The notes: a model not told the origin generated them from the sequence alone. Positions 11,127 to 23,620 are shown, counted from the stretch's first letter. The stretch: 64,000 nt of DNA from Diphasiastrum complanatum (GCA_029204225.1 CM055104.1:49745399-49809398); one strand, 5' to 3'. Program-made: numbers and translations.

Positions 11127-11493
11127 TTACATGTAATATTTCTTTATGCAAGATCCATTAACTCTTGTTGGCTGCAAATTTCCTTGGAAATTTGCTAGCT
11201 GAAGGGATCCATTATCAAAGATTTCAACTACTTTGTACGAATCCATCCAATGTAACTTCCCAAGAAACTTGATATGACGATTATCATAAAAAAGAGCAAA
11301 GTCTCCCTTGCGCAAAATGACCTTCCTTATCGTAGTATCAAAGGCTTTCTTTCGGCTTAATTGGATCTTTGTCGTATCGATCAATGCTTGTTTACGACTC
11401 TCTTCAAGTTTTCCAATTGCTAAGAACCTTTCATCTAAGCTCGATTGTTCGTCAAACCTAGCTTCAACTTGTACACGATATGTCAGTACCTCA
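11127..11493 (-). pseudogene. Integrase C-terminus of gypsy G1, inverted
   Basis: The minus strand encodes the typical gypsy integrase C-terminal region: LRKGDFALFYDNRHIKFLGK, DSYKVVEIFDNGSLQL and ANFQGN. Upstream of it on the minus strand, from 11493, the frame gives VLTYRVQVEARFDEQ. The plus-strand pol at 3640-3692 ends LPIEFE with GAGG. Joining 3692 to the complement of 11493, and removing one TGAGG/CCTCA copy, gives a continuous integrase. Element A therefore inserted into this integrase gene, and the two sides are now in opposite orientation. Confidence 0.88.
11489..11493. repeat. Target-site duplication of element A, copy 2 (CCTCA)
   Basis: CCTCA directly precedes the 5' LTR start TGTTGGATT at 11494. 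Its partner, TGAGG at 3688-3692, is the reverse complement and flanks the outer end of the 3' LTR. Confidence 0.88.
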
Positions 11494-11922
11494 TGTTGGA
11501 TTTATTCCCTCTAGCTCTCCTAAATCCCATTTTAATCAGCCTCCATTCATGCTGCATATTTACTAACGTTGTCACGCAGTCTGCATATTTACATGCAAAT
11601 TTGCACAGACGAAGAAAAGGCGAAAGAATCGCGACACTGTGTTTCTACACAGTTTAAGGTGACAGGAAAAAACGGGACACTATCTTAGTGTCCTAAAAGC
11701 TAAGGCACCCTGTAAATCTTATCCTAAGGCCATTTGTAAGAGTGATGCACTTTTTGCATCATCACCAACGTTCACTTCAACACTGGCTGATGTCACATCT
11801 TTTCACGCTCACCCCATGCAGTTGCGCTAACGGATTGGACAACGATTGCAGCCACCCACGATCTCCTACAGACAACACATCCACTCTATACTTTCACATC
11901 TGCACACCTGTAATATCATGTA

Positions 11923-11981
<59 letters not shown>

Positions 11982-12620
11982 TATACACTGGACACCATTT
12001 GTGTAATAGATAATGAAGAGAGCAAAAGAAGACGACATAAACAAAGTAGATGCCCTGAGCACTGATTCTTCATTTTGTCAGAACTAAGGTCTAATTCTTT
12101 TTTATAGATTGAAATAAGCTTTGTAGGGCACGCAGTTTTGTCCGCTATTGTATTGTGCTCTACCGCATTATTGACATGTTTACATGATATACTTAATCTG
12201 ATACAGTTCTGCGTTCAGATCTATCTTAATATTGCTATGTTTATCTTTCATTATGTCTGATCTTTCTAGTTGTTCTTACTGGTAATAGGTGATTAACATT
12301 TAGTATTGTCTTTTGCAAATCATTCGTGACTAATTATCAATCGAGCACAGTCTAGCTCTTTGTGAATCATTCGTGACATATAATTTGTCTTGCTATTCAC
12401 GACAAATTATTCTTCCAGCGCTTCATCTATTAATGTTTGGCTATGTAGTCTAGAATGATTGTGATTTCTATCACTAAATTTCTGTCAATCTGATAGGCGT
12501 AGTCATGCTTACGGAGAGAGTCGTATAGTTCATTCCGTTATGCACGAACATTTTCTGTTCGAGTTCGTTTCTCGTTCGTGTTCGTCACTTATTCTCCCCC
12601 CCTCTCTCTCTCTCCCAACA
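11494..12620 (+). mobile_element. 5' LTR of copia A
   Basis: 1127-bp LTR running from TGTTGGATTTATTCCCTC to CTCTCCCAACA, next to a perfect primer-binding site. The same family forms the LTR at 33804-35021 and the split 3' LTR of this element. It carries an AC/AT microsatellite at about 11922-11984 that is missing from the 3' LTR, so the repeat grew after insertion. Several cacgac(t/a)aatt-type repeats lie at 12300-12420. Confidence 0.93.
11922..11984. repeat. (AC)n(AT)n microsatellite within LTR A
   Basis: A short AC tract runs into about 20 AT units. The corresponding place in the inverted 3' LTR (about 4325-4350) has only a short tatata stretch. Confidence 0.95.
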
Positions 12621-12632
12621 TGGTATCAGAGC
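12621..12632 (+). other. Primer-binding site of copia A
   Basis: TGGTATCAGAGC directly follows the 5' LTR, complementary to the 3' end of plant initiator Met-tRNA, as in most plant copia elements. Confidence 0.95.
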
Positions 12633-12771
12633 TATTTTCATAGCTTGATAAGCTTCCATAGTACAAGAGTCTACTAGCCGATAGAGTAATTGTTTTCTTG
12701 TTTTGTAAATATCAAATTTTCATACTTACGTCATTGATAGTTTCTCCTATCACTTAGACTAATTCTTCCAC

Positions 12772-15700
12772 ATGGATTTCCAAGGGAAAGCTAGTCCTAT
12801 CATGGACAAGCTTGATGGAGCCAATTACCATCTGTGGAAATTTAAGACGAAAATTGTACTAATGGCAAAAGAATTGTACGACATTGTTACAGGTGCAGAA
12901 GGGAAACCTGAAGCGGACGACGCGACAATTGCCAGATGGAAGCTGAAGGATGAAAAAGCTTTCGCATTGTTCATTTCTCAACATCACGGATACCCAGATT
13001 GGCAATGTATCCGAGGCTCAGACATTGAAATAAGTCTGGGACATCTTGAGTACACTATACGAAGTGCGAGATATGGCTTCCAAGCTACATCTTAAGAAGA
13101 AATTCTACTCCCTCAAGATGACGAATGGTGATTCTGTACAAAATCACATTAATCAATTCAAGAACCTGCTAAGACAAATGGCCGCTGTCAGATCTGACAT
13201 AGACGATCAAGATGCAGTGATGCAACTGCTTACAAGCTTGCCAACTTCTTACGACAACTGGGTGATAATCATCATGACTCATCCAGAATTGACTCTTTCG
13301 AGAGTCATTACTATGTTGTTGCAGGAAGACACGTGAAGGAACTAAGCCTCGAGTTCCTCAACTAATTCTCACGCCTTGTACACCAACAAGAGCACGACAA
13401 AGCAGAAGAAAAAGAAAGGCCAGAAGCAACCAAAGCCAGACCAGAAACTAGCTTAGCACAAGGAACAGTCGAACCTGCAAACAAAAAAGAAGTTGTTCTG
13501 TAGATACTACAAACAAAACAACCATAAAATACAAGACTGCCGCATACTTCAAGCGAAGAACAACAACAAAGGGCAGTCGAATCAAGTGGCAAATGCAGTT
13601 GCAGAAGCTCCACAGCCTATTCAAGAAACTGATCATGATGCGTTCATGACCAACCATCAAGGAGCATCTGGCGACAGTTCTTGGTTCTTGGATTCCAGAG
13701 CCACTCAGCACATGACTAGTCTCATTGGCTGTTTTGAGTCCTATACACCTTACAGTACTCAAAAATTCGTTCACCTTTGCGACAATAGCACAAAAGCTAT
13801 TAAAGGCACTATAAGATTATGCTTTGCAAATGATCAGTCTAAGATACTCTCAAAAGTCCTGTATGTACCAAAGTTATCTACGAATCTGCTCTCTGTAAGC
13901 AGAATCACAGATCTAGGACATAGAGTAGAATTTGAATGTGATCAGTGTAAAGTAGTTGATAGGATAGGCAAGATCCTAGCACTCGAAAAGAGGCATGGAT
14001 GCTTGTATAAATTAAGTCATTGTTTTTCTGCCTCTAGTCAGGCTTTCAGTACTTCAATTTATTCAAATAAAGGTTTACTTTGGCATTATAGACTTGGTCA
14101 TTTAAATCATTCTGCTGTACGATGAATGTCTAGACAATCTATTGTTCTTGATCTCGACTATCCACGCAAAAAAGTTGAGTTACCTGTCTGTCAAGATTGT
14201 CTAGTTGGTAAATAGACTAGGAAACCATTTAAGTCAAGCCATCAACATGTTGCTAGAGGATTGCTAGATGTTGTACATTCAGATATTTGTGGCCCGATGA
14301 AAAATCCTTCGCTGAAGGATGCCAAGTATTTTATAACCTTTATTGACAAATTCTCTGAAGGACGATGGTGTATTTTATAAAGAAGAAATCAGAAGCCTTC
14401 AACTGCTTCAAAATCTTCAAGAAGCGTGCAAAAAAAGAGACTGGAAGGACGATCAAGGCCCTAAGGTCAGACAATGGTGGAGAATATATCTCTGTCAAGT
14501 TTAAGGGATACTGCCAAAGCCAAGGCATTGAGCAGCAATTCATCACTCCTTACAGTCCTCAGTCTAATGGCTTAGCTGAGAGGAAGAATCGTACTCTAGT
14601 CGAATCTGCTAAGTATATGCTATTGCATGCATCGTTGCCCAACAGATTCTGGGCTGAAGCTATCTCCACTGCAGCTTACCTCTATAACAGATGTTCGACC
14701 AAGGCCCTCTCAGACAAGACAGCCCATGAGGTGTGGACAGGCTCTAAGCCTTCTTTGAAGAACCTTAGAGTATTTGGGTGCATTGCCTACGCGCAGATTC
14801 CAAAAGACACAAGGAAAAAATTAGACTTCCAAGGTCTCAAGACCATCCTGATCGGATATACTTTATCTGATAAACCTACAAGCTGTACGATCCTGATACC
14901 AAGCAAATCTTGTATAGCCAGGATACAATCTTTATCGAGGATCAATTTGGCGACCTCAAAGGAAAGGATATTGCTCAAGAAGAACCTACATCTCTTGCCA
15001 TTGACATGATAGTCCAAGCTTCTAGCTCAGGCGTGTCTATTGTCGACCCACTTCGAGACAACAAATCAAATGAAGATGTTGTTGCCACCCAGCAACAAGT
15101 CCCAGGAGCGGTTCATCAGTCGAATCATCCCAGAAGATCAAGCCGAGTGCGCACACAACCCACAAGATTTACTCTTGAGTCTGCTTGTCTCTTAATGCAA
15201 GACCTGATGACAGTCGAAGAGGCACTCAACCAACCAGACTCTGATCTCTGGAGAGAAGCCATGGACAAAGAGTATTCCTCTCTGATCAAGAATCAGACAT
15301 GGTCATTAGCCGAAGCTCCTATTGGCTGCAATATTATTGATTGTAGATGGATCTTTAAGTTCATATATAATGCCAACGGGACAATTGATTGAAGGAAGGC
15401 TAGACTAGTAGCACGAGGATTCACCTAGATCTTGAATGTCGACTGCAGTGAGACTTTTAGTCCAATCGTTAAACATTCGTCGATCCGAACGTTTGTCTTA
15501 TGCTGCAGTTGTCGACCTCGAAGTACACCAACTTGATGTACAAACAGCCTATCTGAACGGAGTCATACAAGAAGATATCTACATGATCCAGCCCTAAGGA
15601 TATATTTTGGAAGGCATGAAGAATCATGTCTATAAACTCCACAAAGCACTGTACGGCTTGAAACAATCTGCCAAAGCTTGGTTTCAGAGGATCAACACAT

Positions 15701-16787
15701 TCCTCATTGAACAAGGATTCAAACCAAGCACTGCTGATTGCAACGTTTATTCAAGGTCAGTGCAACAATCCTTCATTATCATCACCTTGTATGTTGATGA
15801 TATATTGCTCTTCAACAACAACACCAAAATGGTCAAGGATGCAAAACAAATGCTGTTCTCAGAATTCGACATGACTGATCCGGACGAAGTTCACTTCTGT
15901 CTTGGAATTCAGATCCATAGAGACAGAGCAAATTGACTGATTTACATCACTCAACAAAGGTATCTTCATAATGTTCTTAACAGATACAATTTGATGAATT
16001 GTAAATTAGCTCACTCACCAATGGATCCAGGCCTACATTTGTCGAAGGACTAATGTCCCCAGACCAAGCAAGAAGAGGAGTAGATGAGAAAATATCCGTA
16101 TCAATTGATACTTAGATCTCTCATGTATGCAATGGTCTGTACAAGACCAGATACCTCTTTTGTTGTAAGCTCACTCAGCCATATATGGCTAATCTTGGCA
16201 TTACCCATTGGAAGGCTCTTATTCGAGTCATGAGATATATTTGAGCTACCATGGACCAGTGCATCTGCTATGGAGATGTCAACAACGACAATCTTCATCA
16301 GCTCAGTGGTTATTCTGATGCAAGCTAGGGAGGAGATGCAGACAATTGTAAGTCCACATCGAAATTTACATTCTTCTTCAACGACAGTCCTATTTCGTGG
16401 AACAGTCGTAAGCAAACCTCTATCGCACTTTCTTCTATTGAAGCAGAATATATTGTTGCTTCTCAATCTATTAAGGAAGCATTTTGGTTGAGAAATTTAC
16501 TGTCATATGTCAATCTGTATCAGTACATCCCTACAATTTTATTTTGTGATAATCAAAGTGCTATTGCCTTATCGACCAACCCTAGATTTCATTCTAAGAG
16601 TAAGCACATTGAGATCAGATATCACTACATCAGGGGCAAGGTTCTCGACAGAGAGATAAGCTTAACGTACTGCAGAATGCAGGACATGGTTGCAGACATC
16701 TTCACGAAAGCACTCAGTGTTAATGCACACAACAGATTTTGTGCATTGCTCAGTCTGAAGATCAAGGCATTCATGGATCCAGATTAA
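12772..16787 (+). pseudogene. Copia A gag-pol, broken
   Basis: Gag starts at ATG 12772 (KLDGANYHLWKFK) and shifts frame near 13050 (FYSLKMTNGDSVQNHINQF). The zinc knuckle at 13492-13540 (CRYYKQNNHKIQDC) has lost its second Cys. Protease: WFLDSRATQHMT near 13683, with Asp-Ser-Arg in place of D-S/T-G. Integrase: HSDICGPM near 14277, RSDNGGEYIS near 14467 and PYSPQSNGLAERKNRT near 14549. RT: IDCRWIFKF near 15337, LHKALYGLKQSAKAWF near 15637 and TLYVDDILLF near 15785. RNase H: FCDNQSAIALSTNPRFHSK near 16540 and DMVADIFTKAL near 16683. Stops and shifts (14123, 15391, 15936 and others) make it nonfunctional. Domain order PR-IN-RT-RH is Ty1/copia. Confidence 0.93.
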
Positions 16788-16794
16788 AGGGGGG
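16786..16794 (+). other. Polypurine tract of copia A
   Basis: AAAGGGGGG immediately before the 3' LTR start TGTTGGATC at 16795. Confidence 0.85.
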
Positions 16795-17030
16795 TGTTGG
16801 ATCTATTCCCTCTAGCTCTCCTAAATTCCATTTTAATTAGCCTCCATTCATGCTGCATATTTACTAACGTTGTCACGCAATCTGCATATTTACATGCAAA
16901 TTCGCACAGATGAAGAAAAGGCGAGAGAATCGCGACACTGTGTTTCTACACAGTTTAAAGTGACAGGCGAAAAGGGGACACTATCTTACAGAATGTCAAA
17001 AGTGTCCTAAAAGTTAAGGCACCCTGTAAA
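16795..17030 (+). mobile_element. 3' LTR of copia A, proximal part only
   Basis: Matches the first about 230 bp of the 5' LTR up to ggcaccctgtaaa. It then runs into an A-tract and the C LTR (catgaaactaag). The remainder of this LTR is found inverted at 3693-4539. Confidence 0.92.
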
Positions 17031-17500
17031 AAAAAAAAACCATGAAACTAAGTACAATAAATGCCTCAACTCGACTAGAGAGATAATATGAATGTACAAA
17101 CTCGAGTAGAGAGAGAGGGCACAAAGAGCTCAGTCTCCAAATTTGCATTACACACAAAAATCATCATCTTCTCAATGAGAGTACATCACATATATATAGA
17201 TCCATGGACTCTCCTCCTACTTTGAGTTGAATTGGAGTTATGAATCCACCTCTCAAGCTATCTAGACTTATTCAAGCCACCTCAATATGTCTAATTGTGC
17301 CACCTAGTATTTTCATGCATTAAATGTGGCATGCAAAGTACAAATGGCAATTCCTATGGTAGCTCAAGTTTCTACTTCTACCTACCTTGAATATTTTATT
17401 CTAAGATGAGTCTTTACTAAGCCAAAAGAGCTCAATTCATCTTTGGCATTTTTAGGACCCCTACTTACAACATTGGATAGATTTTTCCAATATTTCAACA
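17031..17500 (-). mobile_element. 3' LTR of copia C, truncated at the inversion junction
   Basis: On the minus strand it starts TGTTGAAATATTGG at 17500, after a purine tract (complement of ctcctcct, 17501-17508). It runs to the A-rich junction near 17030. Its far end matches the inner part of the LTR at 22252-22466 (catgaaactaagtacaataa). The missing terminal 150 bp are at 4540-4688, inverted. Confidence 0.88.
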
Positions 17501-17518
17501 CTCCTCCTAAAAATGTAT

Positions 17519-20500
17519 CTAATGTGGATCAAGCATCGATCTTGAGATAAGACCAAGATTAGATCTATGCTTAGAGAAGGCACTTTTGCAAAGTGGCTTT
17601 GTGAGAAGATCAGCAATACATGAAGATGTGTTGACATGTTCCAAGTTGATTTCACCTCCAATGAGCTTTTCCCTTACAAAATGGCGTGCCACTTCTATAT
17701 GCTTGCTTCTTGCATGAAAAATAGGATTGTTTGCAAGAGCTTGGGCTGATATGTTGTCACATTTGATCAATGGAAGATCATCCTCTTTGATGCACTTTAG
17801 CTCCATGATTAACCTCTTGATCCAAAGCACCTCTTTAGTTGTTGTAGTGAGTGCTTTGTACTCGGCCTCACAAGAAGATAGGGATATGGTATCTTGCTTC
17901 TTTGAAAGCCAAGACACAAGATTGCCTCCAAGAAAGATAGTATATGCATTAATGGACTTTTGATCCATTTTATCACTTGCAAAATCGGAATCCGAATAGC
18001 CAACAATGGTTAGATCTTCATTCTTGTACAATAAACCATAATCTTGAGTAGAAGATACATATCTTAGAGCTCTCTTGGCCATCTTCCAATGTTGGAGCTT
18101 AGGATCTTGCATAAATGACTCAATTTGTGCACACAATAGCTCAAATCGGGTTTAGTGATAGTAAGCCAAATTACGGAGCCTATAAGGCTCCTATAAAGTG
18201 TGATGTCCTCGAAGGATCTTTCATCACCTTTAATAGGGTCTTTTACATGTTGCTCCATGGGAGTATCTATGCCTTTACAATTTTGCATATTGAATTTTCT
18301 CAACATAGAAAAGACATATCTAGATTGACAAATAAAAGCATACTCTTCATGAAAATCAATCTCAAGGCCTAAAATGTAATGGATCTCTCCTAGATCTTGC
18401 ATTTTAAATTCTGCTCCTAATGCATCCTTAGTTTCTTGAACTAGCATCAAACAACTTCCACTAAGAATAATGTCATCTACATAGATTAGAAGAATGACAA
18501 TATTACTACCATCAAACTTTAAGTACATAGAAGGATCATAGTCACTAAGCACAAATCCTAATGAAAGTAGAAAGTTGTTGAGTCTTGAATACCATGATCT
18601 AGGTGCTTGCTTCAAGCCATAAAGACTTCTAAATAGCAAACACACCTTATATATATCCTTGATGAATCCTTGAGGTTGTTCCATGTATATCTCCTCCTCA
18701 AGATAGCCATTCAAAAAAGCGTTGGAGACATCAAGTTGATACAATTTTCACTTAAAAAATAAGGCAAGAGAGATTATGATTCTTATTGTCACCATCTTTG
18801 CTACAGGAGCAAAGGTTTCTTCATAGTCAAGGCCATATATTTGTGCAAAGCCTTTAGCACATAATCTTGCCTTGTACTTGTTGATGGAGCCATCATGATT
18901 GTACTTGATCTTGAACACCCACTTGCATCCAATGATGTGCATGTTAGGTGGTGTATCCACTAGCTCTCATGTGTGGTTGGTGATCAAGGCATCATATTCA
19001 ATCTTCATGGCCTCATACCACTCCTTGGTTTTGAGGGCTTCTTGGACATCTTTGGGCTCCTCATGAGAAACAAAATAAGCATAAGTGGAATCAAGATCCA
19101 CTTGTTTTCCTTTGTCATCATAAGTGAGCCTCTTAGGCTCAGATCTCTTCCTCATGGATCTTCTAGGAGTGAGAATCCGAGAACTTCTATCTTCAAATCT
19201 CGACCCCTCCATATGTTGATTGTCTTCAATAACAAAAGGTGTTAGATTTTGAGGTTGCTTGATCTCGGCCCCTCCAAGATTGGACTTTTCTTCTTCGTGA
19301 AAAACTACATCTCTACTTTTAATTACTTTAGAAGTAGAGAGCATGTAGATTCGATAGGCTTTCTTGTTAGATGAATATCCAACCATTACTCCTTTGCTTG
19401 CACAAGGATCATCCTTCTTTCTTGTTTCCAAGGGAATATGGACAAAGCATATGCATCCAAATACTCTAAGGTGCTCAACCTTAGGTTTCTTCAAATAAAG
19501 TGCTTCATATGGTAGCTTTCCTCCAAGTGCAACATGAGGGAGTCGATTGCAAAGATAGTTTGAACAATTGATGGCCTCACCCCAAAAGTCTTTTGGCAAG
19601 GATGCCTCAATTCTAATGGTTTTGGCACATTCACACAAGGTTCTATTCTTTCTTTCAGCCACCCCATTTTGAGATGGTGTATATGCACAAGAAAACTCCC
19701 TTTTAATACCTTCAAGCTCACAATAATCATGAAATTTATTGGAAGTGTACTCACCACCTCCTTCACTTCTAAGAATCTTGATTTTGTATGAAAATTGCTT
19801 TTCAACTAGAGCTTTGAACTTTAGGAAATAGTCAAACACCATAGACTTTGAAGCTAGAAGATATAACCAAGTAAATCTTGTGAAATCATCAGTGAAAGTT
19901 ACAAAATAAGTAGCACCACCCTTGCCCTTTTGAAGATGAGAAGTGCACATCCGAGTGTATGAGCTCCAATGGGCGTGTAGTCTTAATAGATGACTTTGAA
20001 AAAGGCTTCTTATGAGATTTAGATATGGCACAAGCCTCACATAGCTTGAAATTCTTGGAGATAAGATTAGGCAAGCCAATAGCTTTGGCTTTCTTGACCA
20101 TGGACACCATAGAACTATAGTTAGGATGCTCCAACCTTCTATGCCATAGTTCCTCCAAAGAAATATGAGAAGCAAAAGCACCATCACAAGAGTTAGCATA
20201 CTCTTTGGGATCAAGCTTGTAGATCCACCATATCTAGACCCAAATGCAAGGATCTCATCATGCTTCTTGATTGTACATGTATCAACATTGAAATTCACAT
20301 CTAGTCCACTATCAAACAATTGCCCAACACTAATAAGATTTTTTGTTAACTTAGGAGCAAAAAGTACTTTAGACAGAGAAAGAACTTTTGATGATGAAAG
20401 CTTTAAGGGAATGGTCCCTATGCCTTCAATAGCACACTCATGATCATTTGCTGTGTAGATGGACTTCTTGGCTCCTTCATAAGGTGTCATGGATGAAAAA

Positions 20501-20620
20501 AAATGCTTGGAGCTACACATATGTGAGGAAGCTCCACTGTCGATGTACCACAAACCATCCTATTCGAAAGGTGATGAAGAAAAACTTGAGACCATAAGAG
20601 ATCCCTCTCCATCACTTGCA
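17519..20620 (-). pseudogene. Copia C pol (protease, integrase, RT, RNase H), nearly full length
   Basis: Long minus-strand frames in copia order. Zinc knuckle CFFCGKKGHYSTNC near 20700-20740. Protease: LWYIDSGASSHMCSS near 20550, after a TAG stop. Integrase: TFTDDFTRFTWLYLL near 19880, EYTSNKFHDYCE near 19720 and PSQNGVAERKNRT near 19660. RT: GCKWVFKIKYNHDGS near 18925, LYQLDVSNAFLNGYL near 18740, YGLKQAPRSWYSRL near 18620 and LLIYVDDIILS near 18490. RNase H: SLSSCEAEYKAL near 17865 and KCDNISAQALANNPIFHARS near 17760. Breaks seen: stops near 20560, 18964 and 18745, and a frameshift near 18125. Few lesions compared with its neighbours suggest a younger insertion. Confidence 0.94.
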
Positions 20621-21495
20621 TGAGCATCTTCCTTCTCTTCATTGGAAATGTTGGCTTGCTTGAATTGACTCTTCTTCATGAAGCAATTGGTGGAATAATG
20701 CCCCTTCTTGCCACAAAAGAAACACTTGACGTTTTTCTTCTTCTTCTTGGATGTGAAAGCTTAAGAGGACTCATCCTCTTCTCCTTTCTCCTTGGAAATA
20801 AGATTGTTCTTGCTTGAAGAGGGTTGGTGTTGATTCTTACTTCTTGACTTGTGCTTGTCTTTGGTAAAGAGGGCTTTACCATCAATGTTGAGAGACAGTC
20901 TTTCCATTTTCAAGAGTTTATACTCTTATCTTGATTCTTCAGAAATGAGCACACTTTGGAGTGCTTCCAAACTTGGTAGCTCCTCCTTAATGGCATAACT
21001 CTGAACAAGGTTGTCATATTCCTCCTTTAACCCATTAAGTATGACTTGAACAAGTTCATTTTGGTTGATGGAGTCTCCTATGCATGACAATTCTCTATGG
21101 AGGTCTTTAATTCTCTTTACATAAACTGAAGCACATTCATGACTTCTCTGTACACTTTGAAAAATTTGGTTTCTTAGTGTTAGAAGTCTTAAAGTATTCT
21201 TTGCCTCATAGATGGACTTGAGAGTATCCCAAGCATCTTTGGCATTAGTACAAGCACCAATTTCTCTTAAGATGTCATTTGAGACATTCATTTTAATATA
21301 ATGTAGAGCCATCCTAGCTCTCTTTTTGTACTTTGGAATTTCTTGAGGAATTTGTGGTTCTTCTTAAATACCAAGTACAATATCCATCACATCTTGTAGA
21401 ATTAAGACATATATCATCCTAACCTTCCAAATTGAGTAATTGGAGGTTGACAATCATTCACTTGCTTCTAATAGAAAGGCACACATTGAAGCCAT
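20621..21495 (-). pseudogene. Copia C gag
   Basis: Gag starts near the ATG at 21495 (SNYSIWKVRM near 21435) and contains the UBN2/gag-like helical region (MALHYIKMNVSND, DAWDTLKSIYEAKNTL, ELVQVILNGLKEEYDNLVQ). It runs into the lysine-rich stretch before the zinc knuckle. Stops near 21365, 20925 and 20760 interrupt it. The region 21496-22239 upstream is an untranslated leader with no ORF; it contains the palindrome CACACGTGTG at 21713-21722. Confidence 0.85.
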
Positions 21496-22239
21496 AAAGG
21501 ATGTTGGAAATCAAAAAAGATGGATGAAAAAAATTGCTTATCTTCTCACTATAGGAACCAATCAAGGGCTAAAAGCCAAATCCTATTTAAGACTAAGCAA
21601 AAAACTGTGAGATAGATCTCACTAGTTTGACAATCTCTCTAAAACAAGATTTGAATCATCAAAAAAGATGAAGTATGGCAAAAGTTATGGTTCTCTGAAT
21701 TTCACACGTGTGAAATACTCCAAAAATGTCAAATTGACTCAAATACAATCTATTTGCATGAAACAATTTACCTAGATCCTCTACATTTTGCCTAAATCAG
21801 ATATAGATGAGATTGGTCAACTTCTGGATGATTTTTGTGATCATTCAAGCAATAAATGACATGTACTCACGATTTGCCACAGGTCTAGGTGCCCTACCTA
21901 CAACTATTCAAAAGCTTATAACTTTTGATTGGCTTATCCAACTGTCATGATTCAATTTGCATCAGATTCTACCATTTCTAGCTTTCTAGTGGCCCAAATT
22001 GCATGAAATTTGGATCTAAGGTGAGAGAGAACCACCAAACAAAAAATGGGCGGATTTCACACATGCCTGCACTTGAAATTCCGTACAGTACCTGATTTGA
22101 ACCATTCAAAGTGGTTTGAAGCTCTAAATCACCAAAAAACTACAAACTAGCTAGGAAGTAGAATCTAGACAATTTCTAGCTTGAAATCTGATCAAATTTG
22201 CAAACTTTTTGATTAGATTTGCTTGTAAATCTTAGGTAG

Positions 22240-22251
22240 GCTCTGATACCA
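22240..22251 (-). other. Primer-binding site of copia C
   Basis: The complement reads TGGTATCAGAGC, next to the LTR start at 22252. This fixes the element's orientation as minus. Confidence 0.93.
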
Positions 22252-22466
22252 TGTTGAATTCACACGTGTGAGATGCCCTGCACATGTACTTTTGATCTCC
22301 TAAGCCCAATAATACCATAAAGATCAAACTAGCATTGATTGACATTAAGAAAGCTGATCATACAAGAAATATTATTGTGTTACAAGCAAGATTTATCAAC
22401 AAAACATGAAACTAAGTACAATAAATGCCTCAACTCGGCTAGAGAGAGAATATGAATGTACAAACT
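22252..22466 (-). mobile_element. 5' LTR of copia C, truncated
   Basis: Begins TGTTGAATTCACACGTGTG next to the primer site and matches the other C LTR pieces until gtacaaact at 22466, where it departs into unrelated DNA. About 400 bp of the LTR is missing. Confidence 0.85.
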
Positions 22467-23220
22467 TGGAATCTTGTTGATAAAGTTTTGAATGTATATA
22501 AACATGTTAAACTAGAACTTCTGAGATTGAATGCCCTCCGGAGAAGTCCTAATCTCAAGGATCATTGATTTTCAATAAGATTTGAATCTCATCGTTCCCT
22601 TCTTCTTTGGTTGAAACATGCCTTTTGAGGATGGATGCAGCAAAACCCATGAGTTTTTCATGTATCTTGTTGGTTTCCAAATGCCAGCTTCAACCTTCTC
22701 ATTGTGAAGAATCATAGATTCAATTTTGGATCTTGATCTCCTAGCCATAGTGATTGTTGCCATAAGTGAAGCGCCAAATTTTCAAATCTTTGACATTAGT
22801 TCTAGATTCAAAGTTCCATCAGTCTTATCAAACGTAACCAGGGGATAGGATCATAATAACAACATATGGTAAATATGTTTACTGTCAAATTGTGACATGT
22901 ACCAATGTAGTTATAACTTTCCCAATATTTTAACTAGTATGGTTAAACAGTTTAACTTGAGACACTGCCGTCAGGGTAGATTAGCACGTTTAGGACAGAC
23001 ATAATCTACCAATGGAATGCTTCTATGCTACCCGACGACAATTTGAAAATTTTTAAAAGCTTATTTTTATTACTTAATTAAAATCAGCTACGTTATGTAG
23101 ATTTCCAATATATGCATTATGATTAGGTCACATGTTGGACAAACTTAAGAAGAAAAAAAAGCATATTTACAAACGGTTGTTCTAGAGTTTAAAAATCCAG
23201 TAATATTTTTTAAACTTGTT
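22467..23220. other. Unassigned region
   Basis: Contains a short minus frame at 22572-22763 (MATITMARRSRSKIES) of unknown meaning. Around 23085-23215 the sequence is loosely similar to the end of the MITE at 8060-8193 (acgtta(c/t)gtagattt(c/t)caa, then ttacaaa, then gtttaaaa). Nothing else recognised. Confidence 0.4.
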
Positions 23221-23620
23221 GTAGCATCAAGTCAGTATAATCTTGTACCATCAACAAGGTGTCCGGTTGCAATCAAATTGTAGTAATCTTTGATGTCTTG
23301 CACAAGACATTGTTGTGTATCAAACTCCACTTTGAGATTTTGGTCTAAAATTGAACCTACTAACAACAAATTGTTCGTCAAACCTGGAACATATTGAATA
23401 TTGCTAATTCATTTTATCCTTCCATTTGGCAAATTAATAGGATCGATGTCTAAACTCTTCATTAGTAACCTTTTGTAATCCACTTGACCTACTTCACCTC
23501 CTTTCTGATTGGACTAAACTCAATAAATCACTCATGGTGCAGAATCATATGTAGCATGCCTATCGATATATTGTGTTATGGTAATCATCACTTGACACCA
23601 AACTAGTAGAATAGATCAAA
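23220..23620 (-). pseudogene. Relic of copia protease/pre-integrase region
   Basis: The minus strand reads SNIQYVPGLTNNLLLVGSIL, then LKVEFDTQQCLVQD and TGHLVDGT, typical of the segment between copia protease and integrase. Stops are present upstream. No LTRs found for it. Confidence 0.65.

Noticed and set aside
17021-17045. Poly(A) tail of a retroposed (LINE/SINE) sequence
   Set aside because: The A-run sits exactly at the LTR A/LTR C junction and both LTRs have A-runs at that point; no LINE or SINE body precedes it.
18973-20443. Plus-strand frames of 65-92 codons
   Set aside because: Antisense shadows of copia C pol.
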